Positions 1-13,601 of a stretch of 35,642 nucleotides of DNA are shown piece after piece (positions within the stretch are counted from its first letter, which is position 1; every line of letters starts with the position of its first letter). This DNA is from Candidatus Fibrimonadales bacterium (GTDB taxonomy: Bacteria; Fibrobacterota; Fibrobacteria; Fibrobacterales; Fibrobacteraceae): assembly GCA_009786285.1 (NCBI GenBank), contig WQTK01000336.1, positions 1 through 35,642 of the forward strand, given 5' to 3'. The notes below the pieces were generated by a model, which was given only the letters and a program-made list of their open reading frames with translations, ran no database searches and was not told where the DNA came from. A program made the translations under genes and the position numbers.

Positions 1-2
1 GC

Positions 3-335
3 GGCCATTTTCCAAACCAGCTTTCGGGGGGCCAGCAGCAGAGGGTTGCCATTGCAAGGGCCTTGGTGAACGATCCTGTTATGCTTTTGGCAGATGAGGC
101 AACGGGAAACCTAGACACCCGGACCAGCTATGAAATAATGGCTCTTTTTCAAGAGTTGAACAGTTTGGGAAAAACAATAGTTTTTGTAACTCACGAGCCA
201 GACATCGCAACTTTCAGCAGCCGGACCGTGAAGCTTAAAGACGGTCTTTTGCATAGCGATTACATGAACGAGAACGTAGCTAACGCTGCGAAGGCGCTCG
301 CAGAGCTGCCTATTCCTCAAGACGAAATTGTTTGA
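3..335 (+). CDS. ABC transporter ATP-binding protein, C-terminal part (LolD/MacB-like), truncated at window start
   Basis: The reading frame is open from base 3. It encodes the signature [15 protein letters not shown], Walker [14 protein letters not shown] and H-loop VFVTHEP. Confidence 0.9.
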   Translation, partial: GHFPNQLSGGQQQRVAIARALVNDPVMLLADEATGNLDTRTSYEIMALFQELNSLGKTIVFVTHEPDIATFSSRTVKLKDGLLHSDYMNENVANAAKALAELPIPQDEIV

Positions 336-340
336 AGCCT

Positions 341-1516
341 CTACCCGCCGCTTATTGTGCTGACAATTTTTCCAATGCCAACAAAGCTGCCTATGGCTGT
401 GAGCAGGCCCGGAAAAATGAATGCCAAAAACACTCTTGTAAAGCGATTTTTCCACCACCTAGCCGGCTTCCAAAGGTCTTCCGAGGCACTTTCCATTTCA
501 AAGACTCTTGGCGGGCAAAAATAGGCTTGAATAAAAGCGGTGAACATTCCAACTCCGATTAAGGGGTGCAAGGTTGTTATCGGAGCGAGAAAGAATGCTG
601 ATATTATTGCGAATGGATGGGCTAGAGCGCACATTGTGCCGAATGCGGCGGGCACTCCTGTCGCAAGCACCCAAAAAAGAGCGTTGTCTGCGAATTTCCC
701 AGGGCCAAGCTCAATTCCTATATAAGCAAGGGAGATAATTATAGCGGCTGGTATTCCCCAACCTATAATTGTTCCCCAATATGATGGCGGCGGTATTTTG
801 CATAGCTCTTCTTCTGGCGGAGTCTCTAAGCCACCGTCAACTATGGCTTTTATTCCGGGCAAGTGCCCTGCGCCAACAACTGCCAAAACTTTTTTGCCTT
901 CTGCTTTTAAAATTCTGCCGGCTAAAAACTGGTCTCTTTCGCTTATCAGAATTCGCTTGATTTCCGGGAAGGCTTTTCCAAAGTCGTCCATCATTGCTGA
1001 GAGGGTGTCTTGTTCGCGCATTTTGCTGAGTTCTTCTTCGCTCACTTTTTCCGTTTCAAATATTGTGCCTAGCAGAGTTGCGAGCAGTTTGAATTTGCGA
1101 AAAAACGGAGTGCTTGCCCAAGCACGGCGCAAGGTTGTTTTAACGTCTCTGTCTGCAAGTATAAGCTCGGCGTTGCAAGCTCTTGCTTCTTCAACTGCGG
1201 CTTTTAGTTCCGCACCCGGTTCCACTCCTGTGGACTCACCCATTCTTTTTTGGTAAGATGCCAAAATTAAATTGACAATAAGGGAAGACATTTGTTTTTT
1301 TTTCAGGACATTTTTAATATCGAGATTTTTCCAGCGGTTGCCGTCTTCCAAGGCTTTCAGGCGGCCTTCGTCAAGCTCAACGCAAACGGAGTCCGGTTTT
1401 TCCGCCGCTATTGTTTCACGGACCAAATTTATGGATTCCTGCGAAATATGCGCCGTTCCCAGCAAAACAATTTCTCGTTGCGGCGTTTGGATACGTATTA
1501 TGTCTTTTGATTGCAT
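341..1516 (-). CDS. TraB/PrgY-like (TraB family) membrane protein
   Basis: 391 aa with N-terminal IVLLGTAHISQESINLVRETI...VCVELDEGRLKAL and AVVGAGHLPGI motifs, followed by C-terminal hydrophobic segments. Confidence 0.85.
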   Translation of the reverse strand: MQSKDIIRIQTPQREIVLLGTAHISQESINLVRETIAAEKPDSVCVELDEGRLKALEDGNRWKNLDIKNVLKKKQMSSLIVNLILASYQKRMGESTGVEPGAELKAAVEEARACNAELILADRDVKTTLRRAWASTPFFRKFKLLATLLGTIFETEKVSEEELSKMREQDTLSAMMDDFGKAFPEIKRILISERDQFLAGRILKAEGKKVLAVVGAGHLPGIKAIVDGGLETPPEEELCKIPPPSYWGTIIGWGIPAAIIISLAYIGIELGPGKFADNALFWVLATGVPAAFGTMCALAHPFAIISAFFLAPITTLHPLIGVGMFTAFIQAYFCPPRVFEMESASEDLWKPARWWKNRFTRVFLAFIFPGLLTAIGSFVGIGKIVSTISGG

Positions 1517-1560
1517 TGCAGGCGTAATGTAGAAAATAAAATTTTCTAACTTCCTTTTGA

Positions 1561-2820
<1,260 letters not shown>

Positions 2821-2847
2821 GTTTTTTAATTTTTTATCTTTACCCTT

Positions 2848-3282
2848 ATGCGTTACTTTGCCTTTTCCAGTAAAATTTTGCTTTGTCTGCTTTGGGCAAT
2901 GGCTTTTTTCTTTGTTTCTTGCGAAGACAAAGCTCCCGTAGCAGAAGAAACAGAAGTTGCGACAGATGAATACATTGAACCGGCCCTAGAGCAGTTCAAA
3001 GAACCTGATGATCTCAAAATAACCCACAAAAAAGCTCGCAATTTCAATAAGGCAAGCGAAGCTCTTGTTATTATGGGGCAAGAATGGAGCGAGGCAATGG
3101 CAGAAGTTGACGATGAAGAGAAATTAAAAATGCTCGCTATTTACGAAAAAGCACAGGACGATTTAATACGCAAATTCGGAATAGCAGGCAAAGATGAATT
3201 TATGTGGATTCAAACTAAAGCGTTGCCGGAGCCTTCAAATAAAAGTACTTTTGCCAAAGCTGGAGTTTGGTCTAATAGATAG
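2848..3282 (+). CDS. Putative small lipoprotein of unknown function
   Basis: Signal peptide with lipobox-like FFVSC at residue ~25. The rest is acidic and helical. Confidence 0.7.
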   Translation: MRYFAFSSKILLCLLWAMAFFFVSCEDKAPVAEETEVATDEYIEPALEQFKEPDDLKITHKKARNFNKASEALVIMGQEWSEAMAEVDDEEKLKMLAIYEKAQDDLIRKFGIAGKDEFMWIQTKALPEPSNKSTFAKAGVWSNR

Positions 3283-3306
3283 AAGGAATTTAAAATAGGA
3301 GTCTTC

Positions 3307-4101
3307 ATGTCAATGAAAGGGAAAAAAGGTATTATTTTTGGCGTAGCCAACGATCGTTCCATAGCTTGGGGCATTGCGAAAAAACTGCTAAGCGAAGGCG
3401 CAGAAGTGGCATTCAGCTATAATGGAGAGCGCTTAAAGCGTAATTTGGACAAGCTGCTAGCCGATTATTACCCAGTTTGCAAGCTCTATGACTGCGATGT
3501 TGCCAGCGAAGAAAATATTTTGAAAGTTGCCGAGCAATACAGAGCCGATGTTGGCCAGTGCGATTTTTTGGTTCACGGCATTGGCTTTGCCGATAAAACT
3601 TATTTGGAAGGCCAGTTTTTGCCAACGCCAAAAGATGTGTTTTTGCAGGCAATGGATATTTCGGCGTATTCCCTTGTTTCCCTGACCCGTGCCTTCAAGC
3701 CCATGATGGTGAGCGGAAGTTCAATTTTGGCTTTGACATATTTGGGTAGCGAAAAAGTTGTTCAAAACTATAATGTGATGGGCGTTGCCAAAGCTGCGCT
3801 GGAATCCATAGTTCGCTACCTGGCTTACGACCTTGGCCCCGAGGGTATCAGGGTAAATGCCATCAGCGCAGGCCCTGTGAACACGCTTGCTGCCAGAGGC
3901 ATCAGCGATTTTACCGATTTGCTGAAAATCCATCGCAAAATAGCTCCGCTTCGTGAAAACACAACGCCAGAACATGTAGGCGGTGCGGCATACTTCCTTT
4001 TGAGCGATCTCTCTTTTGGAGTGACTTCGGAAATCATGTATGTTGATGGAGGCTACAATACCGTTACCGTAGGCCCGATTTCGGCATACGATAAGGAATG
4101 A
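3307..4101 (+). CDS. fabI: Enoyl-[acyl-carrier-protein] reductase (NADH)
   Basis: MKGKKGIIFGVANDRSIAWGIAKKL; YLGSEKVVQNYNVMGVAKAALES; NAISAGPVNTLAARGI. AGGAG Shine-Dalgarno upstream. Confidence 0.95.
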   Translation: MSMKGKKGIIFGVANDRSIAWGIAKKLLSEGAEVAFSYNGERLKRNLDKLLADYYPVCKLYDCDVASEENILKVAEQYRADVGQCDFLVHGIGFADKTYLEGQFLPTPKDVFLQAMDISAYSLVSLTRAFKPMMVSGSSILALTYLGSEKVVQNYNVMGVAKAALESIVRYLAYDLGPEGIRVNAISAGPVNTLAARGISDFTDLLKIHRKIAPLRENTTPEHVGGAAYFLLSDLSFGVTSEIMYVDGGYNTVTVGPISAYDKE

Positions 4102-6395
4102 TTCCTCTTGTAATAATTTTTTTCGGCATTGTCTCTGACCCGGACTTTGCCTCAAGCGATTCGCTGCAAATTGAAGTGCTTGAGACAGGGGCAACAGTTA
4201 ACACAAAATTTAACAAGCAATTCAAGCTTGAGTTGCCGACAGACACGGCGTGGAATATTTGCGTAAATTCCGAAAAATGTTATGAATTGAAATATTTTGG
4301 AAAGGATTCTGTTTTTTCCGCTGAAATTTCAGGAAAAGAAAATGTTGTGTGGTTTGAAGAAAATGATAGTCCACTAGCCACTAGCCACTCCCCACTAGCC
4401 AAGGAATCATTTGTTGATACTGTTGCTCAGAGCGCAGCAGTCGAGCAGGTTACTGAGCTTAGGAAGGTTGTGGTGCAACTACGCAAAAAACCTAAGAGAA
4501 AGCTGGGGGAATCTGTTGTAAGCGCAAAGAATATAAAAAGAATGCCGGGGCTTGCGGAGGCAGATGTTATGCGAAGCATTCAGGCTTTGCCGGGTGTGGT
4601 GGCTAGTTCGGATTTTAGCACAAAAATTTATGTTAGAGGAGGTGCGAGCGACCAGAATTTGTTTTTGCTCGATAACGGAATTGTTTATTGCCCAACGCAT
4701 TTCTTTGGTCTTTTCTCGACGTTTTTGGTGGAAGCTGTTGATGATGTGAAGTTTTACAAAAGCGGTTTTCCTGCCGAGTATGGCAACAGGCTGAGTTCGG
4801 TTGCGGCCATAAACAGCAGAAAGGGCGGAAACGATACTTTGAATGAATGGTTTTCCAAAAATTCCATAAAAATCAGCACATTCGCAGCGCAAGCGCACAC
4901 CGAGGGGCACCAGGGAAACGCAAGATGGGTTGTGGCTGCTCGCAGCACATACATAAAGCAAATTCTGGACGCTTTAAAAGCAGCCGGAGCAACAGATTTT
5001 ACCGTGGATTATAAATTCACGGACATTCAGGGCGCATTCGATTATAAAATCAACGAAGATGAAAATTTGCATATTGCTTTATATACAGGCTCGGACATTC
5101 TGAATTTTTCGCCTATTTTTGTGAATTGGGGAAACACTGTTATTCCCGTGAACTATCAGTGGAAAGTGAATGATAAATGGAAAAGCAATATAGGATTTTC
5201 TTACAGCAAGTTTTATCAGGATTTTAGCATAAAAGATTTGCTGGGAATGGAAAACGGAGTTTCTACTTTGGCAATTCGCCAGTCGCTTGCTTATTCGGGC
5301 ATTGAAAACCACACTTTTGCTTATGGCTACGATTTGGAATTTTCCAAAATATTTTTTATACAAAATGTTCAGATGACCGGGCAGAAATTTGAAGACAAAC
5401 CGCAGGGGTTCCACCACATTTTTTACGCTCAAGATTCCTGGCGGCCAAGCTCCTGGGATTTGCGCTACGGGCTTAGGTTTAATTACCATGAGCTTTCTGA
5501 GCATTTTGGCGTTGAGCCGCGCTTTGCTGCTTCTTGGGAATTTGCAGAGGATCAAAAACTGGAATTTTACACGGGTTATTATTTTCAATATCTGAACAAT
5601 CTTATGTTTTCCGATATGGAAGCTTTGAACGAATTTTACTATCCGTCGCGCAAAACTGCGGTAAACGGAACGGTAAAACCTTCTAGCTCAATACTCAGCG
5701 CAGTTGGCTATTCCCGTTCAAATATTTTGGGGATGTTCAATTTCAACACCGAGGCTTATTACAAAACGCAGAACAATTTAACGGTGTATAACGAAAGCAG
5801 CATGGACGATTCAACTGCGAGCAAAGTAAAATCCCTTGGCGATATGATTACGCTTGGCGAGGGGTATTCTTTTGGCTATGAGCTGTCTTTGCAAAAGCCG
5901 GAGGGTTTTTTGAGCGGCAGCATAAATTGGAATCAAGGCTGGTCTGTTTTTAAAGACGGTACGAACAAGGCTTATTTTCCAAACTGGCACCAGCCTTTTG
6001 CGTTGAAAGGAGATTTGTGCTTCAACTGGTTTGAGGAAAAATATTTTTTGCGTACTTCTTTTCAATTGAAATGGGCGAGCGGAATGCCATACACTCCGTA
6101 TTTGGGATATATGGCGCAATATGGAATGGATAACAGCTTTCCCGGTTATGAAGTTGAATCTTACCGAGGCAACCGCAACGCCACAATGCAAACTCCCTAT
6201 TTTCGCCTAGATGCCAAGCTCATTGACTGGGGCAAAAAAGACAAATGGAATTTCGGTTTTACAATTCTGAACCTGACCGATCACAAGAATCTTTTCTACG
6301 TATTCTACCACACGGAGGAGAACCCTCCCAAAGAGGAAAGAATTAATCAATTCCCGTTCTTCCCATTGTTATTGAACTGGGAATATTATTTTTAA
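4098..6395 (+). CDS. TonB-dependent receptor (plug plus barrel)
   Basis: Plug-like ADVMRSIQALPGVVASSDFSTKIYVRGGASDQNLFLLDNGIVY and a beta-barrel ending in aromatic WEYYF. The start overlaps the fabI stop (ATGA). Confidence 0.88.
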   Translation: MIPLVIIFFGIVSDPDFASSDSLQIEVLETGATVNTKFNKQFKLELPTDTAWNICVNSEKCYELKYFGKDSVFSAEISGKENVVWFEENDSPLATSHSPLAKESFVDTVAQSAAVEQVTELRKVVVQLRKKPKRKLGESVVSAKNIKRMPGLAEADVMRSIQALPGVVASSDFSTKIYVRGGASDQNLFLLDNGIVYCPTHFFGLFSTFLVEAVDDVKFYKSGFPAEYGNRLSSVAAINSRKGGNDTLNEWFSKNSIKISTFAAQAHTEGHQGNARWVVAARSTYIKQILDALKAAGATDFTVDYKFTDIQGAFDYKINEDENLHIALYTGSDILNFSPIFVNWGNTVIPVNYQWKVNDKWKSNIGFSYSKFYQDFSIKDLLGMENGVSTLAIRQSLAYSGIENHTFAYGYDLEFSKIFFIQNVQMTGQKFEDKPQGFHHIFYAQDSWRPSSWDLRYGLRFNYHELSEHFGVEPRFAASWEFAEDQKLEFYTGYYFQYLNNLMFSDMEALNEFYYPSRKTAVNGTVKPSSSILSAVGYSRSNILGMFNFNTEAYYKTQNNLTVYNESSMDDSTASKVKSLGDMITLGEGYSFGYELSLQKPEGFLSGSINWNQGWSVFKDGTNKAYFPNWHQPFALKGDLCFNWFEEKYFLRTSFQLKWASGMPYTPYLGYMAQYGMDNSFPGYEVESYRGNRNATMQTPYFRLDAKLIDWGKKDKWNFGFTILNLTDHKNLFYVFYHTEENPPKEERINQFPFFPLLLNWEYYF
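4371..4400 (+). repeat. ACTAGCC heptamer repeat inside the TonB receptor gene
   Basis: ccactagccactagccactccccactagcc, encoding PLATSHSPLA. Confidence 0.9.
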
Positions 6396-7327
6396 TGCAA
6401 ATACTCATCGCATTCAAGTGCCGCCAAACAGCCGGAACCGGCTGCTATTATCGCTTGCCTGTGGTGTGGGCTTTGGACATCGCCTGCTGCGAACACTCCG
6501 TCAACGCTTGTTTTTGTGCTGCCGGGTTGCGTTATTATAAATCCCTGTTCGTCAAGTTTTAACTGGTTGCCAAGAAACCCAGTATTAGGACTATGCCCTA
6601 TGGCATAGAATAAACCGGAAATTTCAAGCTCGTTTTTTTCATTTGTCCGGGTATTTTGCAAAATTGCAGATTCCAAAAATTTGCTTCCCTTTAATTCTAC
6701 CGGAACGCAGTTCCACATTATCTTTATTTTCGGATTATTTTTAATTCTTTCCTGCATAATCAGGCTTGCCCTAAGTTTATCCCTGCGGTGGATTATTATT
6801 ACTTCTTTTGCGAATTTGGAGAGATGCTCCGCTTCTTCCATTGCGGTGTCTCCGCCGCCAATTACCGCTATCGTTTTATTTCTGAAAATTGGCAATGCGC
6901 CGTCGCATACTGCGCAAGCAGAAATTCCCTTTTGCCAAAATTCCTTGCTGCCAGGAATGTTCAGGGTTTTTGCGGTTGCTCCTGTTGCGATTATTATGCT
7001 TTTCGCTTCTGCTTTTTCACCGCCTTCCAGCGTTAGCGAAAATGGGCGTTTTGAGAAATCAACTGCTAAAACTGTTTCGGTAACTATGCGAGCGGAATTT
7101 TTCAGCGCCTGTTCTCTCATTTGCTCCATAAGTTTGTTGCCGGTTATTCCATCTGGAAATCCCGGAAAATTTTCCACTATGCCGGTAGTTGTGAGTTGCC
7201 CGCCAGCAGCAATGCCGCCAGCCATAAATCCTTCAAACATAAGCGGTTTTCTTTCCGCTCTTCCCAAATAAATAGCCGCTGTATGTCCTGCAGGCCCCGA
7301 ACCGATAATTATAATTTCTTCTTGCAT
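6392..7327 (-). CDS. trxB: Thioredoxin-disulfide reductase
   Basis: GSGPAGHTAAIYLGRA, redox motif CAVCDG, IGGGDTAMEEA, GVFAAGDVQ. Confidence 0.94.
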   Translation of the reverse strand: MQEEIIIIGSGPAGHTAAIYLGRAERKPLMFEGFMAGGIAAGGQLTTTGIVENFPGFPDGITGNKLMEQMREQALKNSARIVTETVLAVDFSKRPFSLTLEGGEKAEAKSIIIATGATAKTLNIPGSKEFWQKGISACAVCDGALPIFRNKTIAVIGGGDTAMEEAEHLSKFAKEVIIIHRRDKLRASLIMQERIKNNPKIKIMWNCVPVELKGSKFLESAILQNTRTNEKNELEISGLFYAIGHSPNTGFLGNQLKLDEQGFIITQPGSTKTSVDGVFAAGDVQSPHHRQAIIAAGSGCLAALECDEYLH

Positions 7328-7343
7328 TGAACATTTTCCATTT

Positions 7344-8483
7344 TTAAGAAAAAAATTCCTTTATTCTGTCCAGCAAGCTGCGTTCCAGCTTGTCATCGCG
7401 CTCTTGCCCCAAAGAACCTAGCTCTTCGTAAAGAGACTTTTCCTTGGCAGACAAACTTTCCGGAATGTAAGCTTGAACTTCAACGAAAAGATCACCTTTG
7501 TAATCGGAATTGTAGCCGGGCAAACCTTGGCCGCGAACTCTGAGCTGCGTGCCGGGTTGCAAACCGGCGGCTATTTTTACCTTTCCTTCTCCGTATAAAG
7601 TGGGAACCCTCTGCTCGCCGCCAAGAACCAGGCGATACACAGGAACAAGCACCTTGCAAAAAAGATTCTGCCCGTCGCGCACAAAAAAATCATCGCTCTT
7701 TTCTTCTATGTGAACTATCAGAGAACCGGCTGTGCCGCCCTGAGGGCTCGCATTGCCTTCGCCACGAAGCCGAATATAGTTTCCGCTCGCCACTCCTGCG
7801 GGAATTTTCACCTCTATGGTATCTTCAACTCTAACACGCTTGTGACCTGCGCAGGTTCTGCATTTATTTGTTATGGATTCGCCTGAGCCTTCGCAATCCG
7901 GGCAGGTTACATGATTTACCGTTTCAAAAAAAACATTGCGGGACCTGCGGCGCACGTGCCCTTTTCCCATACACGATTCGCAGGTTTTCACTCCGGTGCC
8001 GCCTTTGCCATTGCAATCAGGGCATTGCTTATAGCGCCTTATGCGAACTTTTTTCACAGTTCCTTCAGCTACTTCCTTTAAGGTTATCGCAATGCTTATT
8101 TGCAAATCTTCGCCCGGCACAGGCCCGTTGCTACGTGAACCACGGCCGCCAAAACCGCCGCTAAAGCCGCCCATATCCCCGCCGAAAATATCGCCAAAAT
8201 GGGTAAATATATCTTCAAACGAGAAGCCGCCGCTGCTAAAGCCGCCAAAGCCGCCGCTGCTTAAACCCTCATGGCCAAAACGGTCATATTGTGCTTTCTT
8301 CTTATCATCGGAAAGCACATCGTAAGCCTCAGCCGCTTCTTTGAACTTGTCTTCCGCTTCCTTGTTGCCAGGATTTTTGTCAGGATGGTATTTTATGGCG
8401 AGCTTTTTATATGCCCGCTTAATATCATCAGCAGAAGCGTCTTTGGCAACGCCGAGTATTTCGTAATAATCCCGTTTTGCCAT
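7344..8483 (-). CDS. dnaJ: Chaperone DnaJ
   Basis: J domain with HPD (KYHPDKNPG), Gly/Phe region, four CxxC zinc motifs. Confidence 0.97.
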   Translation of the reverse strand: MAKRDYYEILGVAKDASADDIKRAYKKLAIKYHPDKNPGNKEAEDKFKEAAEAYDVLSDDKKKAQYDRFGHEGLSSGGFGGFSSGGFSFEDIFTHFGDIFGGDMGGFSGGFGGRGSRSNGPVPGEDLQISIAITLKEVAEGTVKKVRIRRYKQCPDCNGKGGTGVKTCESCMGKGHVRRRSRNVFFETVNHVTCPDCEGSGESITNKCRTCAGHKRVRVEDTIEVKIPAGVASGNYIRLRGEGNASPQGGTAGSLIVHIEEKSDDFFVRDGQNLFCKVLVPVYRLVLGGEQRVPTLYGEGKVKIAAGLQPGTQLRVRGQGLPGYNSDYKGDLFVEVQAYIPESLSAKEKSLYEELGSLGQERDDKLERSLLDRIKEFFS

Positions 8484-8488
8484 AACAA

Positions 8489-10973
<2,485 letters not shown>

Positions 10974-11007
10974 GCTATTATTAAAGCAAAAGTTGTGCCG
11001 AAGCTAA

Positions 11008-11038
11008 AAACAGCGTTTTCTGCCAAAAAACGCCATTT
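11008..11038 (-). terminator. Candidate Rho-independent terminator downstream of the hybrid histidine kinase
   Basis: On the minus strand GCGTTTTTTGGCAGAAAACGC forms a stem (GCGTTTT/AAAACGC) followed by TGTTTTT. Confidence 0.5.
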
Positions 11039-11101
11039 TTAAATGTGTTATGTTTCAAAATGAAACGTAGGGAGGGGAGGTAAGTGTTGTTTTTTGGAAC
11101 T

Positions 11102-13453
11102 TTACGCAGGATGCTTGATTGCGGCAGCGGTCACTTCTATAAACTCATTGACTGAGTTTATAAATTTCCGTGTGTTTTGCTTAATAACTTGTTTATCATG
11201 CGCCTTGCCGGCCACTTCAAGCGCATAAGCCGTTCGCGAAAGAGATACTTCGTTCAAGTTGGCAAAAATGCTTTTAATGGCATGAGTTTTAATGGTAAAC
11301 AAATGCAAATCTTCATTTGAAACATTCTCTATATTTTCAAGCGTAGATTCCAAAACCGGCAAAATATTCTTTGCGTCTGCTATGGACAGCGCAAGCAATT
11401 CCGTTTTTGATATTAAGCCCTGTGATTCATTATTGCACACGAACTTGTTAAGCACTTTGTTCAGTTGCCTTATATCAATAGGCTTAGAAACAAAATCATC
11501 AAAGCCGTTTTCAAAGAACAGTTTTGTTTGCCCTATTATGGCATTTGCCGTTAATGCGACAATGGGGCGGGTATAACCCATCTCCCTTATTCTGTTCGTA
11601 GTTTCAATGCCGTCTATTTCAGGCATCATGTGATCCATAAATATAATATCGTAAATATTGCCTTCCTTAATTTTTTCTATCGCTTCAAAGCCGCTGGTAA
11701 CAACATCTATGGACAAACCATAAGGCGTCATAAGCCCCTTGGCCACATACAGATTGGATTCCACGTCGTCAACAATCAGTACCTTGCCGTGAGGCATGTG
11801 TTTGCGTATAAACGAAGATTCTTTTACCTTTGTTGTGTCTTGAAAACTCAGTTGCATTTGCTTTTGCGCCTGTTCCCAGCCAATTATAACGGAATTAACC
11901 CTTTTTTGCGGCAAGCGCACGGTAAATGTTGAGCCTTTGCCAAGCTCGCTTTCCACGGAAATATGGCCGTTCATCATTTGCAGCAATTGTTGCGTAATAT
12001 TCATGCCAAGCCCTGTGCCTTGAACATAGCGATTGTTTTTCAAATTAAAGCGAGTGTATTCGGTAAACAAATTGTTCGCCTGCTCCTTTGTCATGCCGTC
12101 CCCAGTGTCGCTAACGGCAAAAATAATGATTGCTTCCAAAGCGTCACGCCCTTTTTCAAATGAAATCGCAAGCTTAATCCGGCCTTCTTTGGTATATTTG
12201 AAAGCGTTGGAAAGCAGATTGTTTAATATTTGCTTAATGCGAATCTCATCTCCCATAAGCAGCGCAGGCAAATTCTCGTCCACATAAATTTCAAATTCCA
12301 AGTGTTTGCTGTTTCGCATTATGTTCAATTGAACAACATCGTTGATAAGGCTTGCAAGTTCGTATTTTGAGATTATAATCTCCATTTTGCCGGCTTCTAT
12401 TTTAGACAAGTCAAGTATGTTGTTGATAATGCCCATCAACAGATTGCTCGAATTGTAAATCATGGCAAATGCTTTTCTCGTATTGGGGTTAATTGCCTTA
12501 TCTTGCTGCAATTCTATTTCGGTTATTCCCAAAATTGCGTTCATTGGCGTACGGATTTCGTGGCTCATTCTCGCTAAAAATATGGATTTCGCTTTGTTGG
12601 CGTTTTTTGCGTAATTTTCTGCGTTGTCTTTCATTTTAATAATGCGAATCAAAATTATGCCAAGGAGCAAAGAGAGCCCAAAGGCTATTATGCATAGTAT
12701 CTCGGCAATTTTTATTACGTTTTTATAATATTTTCCTTCTGGCGTGGCTGCTCCAAGATACCAGCCGTTTTCCAACTGTTTGAGAAACATAACCATTTCT
12801 GCGCCTTTGTAGTTCTTTATTCTGCGCTCGAAAATTTCTTGCCCTTGCATCAATTCATCTTCATATCTTGATAATGGTACATTAAGATCGTGCAAAGATT
12901 CGCCTAAAAAGTTTCGGAAAGGATGGACTATCATTTCCAAATCCTTGCTCAGCAACATTCCATACCCGTCTTCGGTAATTTGCATATTTATTATATGTTT
13001 TTGAATATCATCGAGTTTTGAATCAAGGTAAACAATGCCAAGATACTTTCCGGAGCTGTCGTAAATATTGCGTGTATAAGTGATTATCGGCATGCCAAGC
13101 TTTCTTTCAAAGCGAGGTTCATTGGCTATTATTTTTTCATTCGGCTTGGCATTTGCGTAGAATTCGCCGTCAAACGCATCTTTTATGTATTTTTCCACAG
13201 TTTCTGCATTTTCGCCGGATCCTGTCATTATGCGTACAATTTCTGTGATATTATTTAGCGTGACTTCCGCTTTTTGCAAATGGCACACAATGTTATCTTG
13301 CGCATGGGAAATGGTTGTTTCAGCCTCTCGTCTCAAATGCTTAAACTCCATATTAATCATAAAGAAGCAACTGAGAACGACCATTATGGTGAAAGCCAAA
13401 AAGACAAGTACCACCTGCGCATACTTTTTAATCATTATGACTATCTTTTGCAT
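11102..13453 (-). CDS. Membrane hybrid sensor histidine kinase: extracellular Cache-like sensor, HisKA, HATPase, receiver, C-terminal HPt-like domain
   Basis: FLARMSHEIRTPMNAILG (H box); GTGLGMNITQQLLQMMNG; receiver IIFMDHMMPEIDG...VALTAN; HPt-like THAIKSIFANL. The start was moved to the ATG at 13453, which is preceded by GGGGGGGAGG. Confidence 0.9.
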   Translation of the reverse strand: MQKIVIMIKKYAQVVLVFLAFTIMVVLSCFFMINMEFKHLRREAETTISHAQDNIVCHLQKAEVTLNNITEIVRIMTGSGENAETVEKYIKDAFDGEFYANAKPNEKIIANEPRFERKLGMPIITYTRNIYDSSGKYLGIVYLDSKLDDIQKHIINMQITEDGYGMLLSKDLEMIVHPFRNFLGESLHDLNVPLSRYEDELMQGQEIFERRIKNYKGAEMVMFLKQLENGWYLGAATPEGKYYKNVIKIAEILCIIAFGLSLLLGIILIRIIKMKDNAENYAKNANKAKSIFLARMSHEIRTPMNAILGITEIELQQDKAINPNTRKAFAMIYNSSNLLMGIINNILDLSKIEAGKMEIIISKYELASLINDVVQLNIMRNSKHLEFEIYVDENLPALLMGDEIRIKQILNNLLSNAFKYTKEGRIKLAISFEKGRDALEAIIIFAVSDTGDGMTKEQANNLFTEYTRFNLKNNRYVQGTGLGMNITQQLLQMMNGHISVESELGKGSTFTVRLPQKRVNSVIIGWEQAQKQMQLSFQDTTKVKESSFIRKHMPHGKVLIVDDVESNLYVAKGLMTPYGLSIDVVTSGFEAIEKIKEGNIYDIIFMDHMMPEIDGIETTNRIREMGYTRPIVALTANAIIGQTKLFFENGFDDFVSKPIDIRQLNKVLNKFVCNNESQGLISKTELLALSIADAKNILPVLESTLENIENVSNEDLHLFTIKTHAIKSIFANLNEVSLSRTAYALEVAGKAHDKQVIKQNTRKFINSVNEFIEVTAAAIKHPA

Positions 13454-13527
13454 AAGCCTCCCCCCCAAGCTTGCTCAGCTTTTAAAAAATTTGCAATACG
13501 ATAATTTGCTATAAAAATAGCTTTCAT
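13441..13527 (-). CDS. Possible 28-aa upstream leader ORF coupled to the histidine kinase (MKAIFIANYRIANFLKAEQAWGGGLCKR)
   Basis: AGGAGGAG SD 5 nt before the ATG, TATATT box on the minus strand at 13553-13558, and 13-nt overlap with the kinase start. Confidence 0.45.
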   Translation of the reverse strand: MKAIFIANYRIANFLKAEQAWGGGLCKR

Positions 13528-13601
13528 ACGCTCTCCTCCTATACTTTAAAATAATATAGTAAATATCGCTTGATAGTTTTTTCTATTTTAAGGCAAAACT
13601 C

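Noticed and set aside
7840-8040. Modified fourth zinc motif of DnaJ (CRTCAGHK)
   Set aside because: The cysteines are intact. Loss of the final Gly is minor variation, not a notable anomaly.
8041-8325. Pro-rich plus-strand ORF ([16 protein letters not shown]...)
   Set aside because: Antisense of the DnaJ Gly/Phe-rich region. Shadow ORF.
10974-11101. CIRCE/HAIR heat-shock operator upstream of grpE
   Set aside because: No TTAGCACTC-N9-GAGTGCTAA or CTTGAGT-N7-ACTCAAG found. Only a short GTTTCA/TGAAAC dyad is present.
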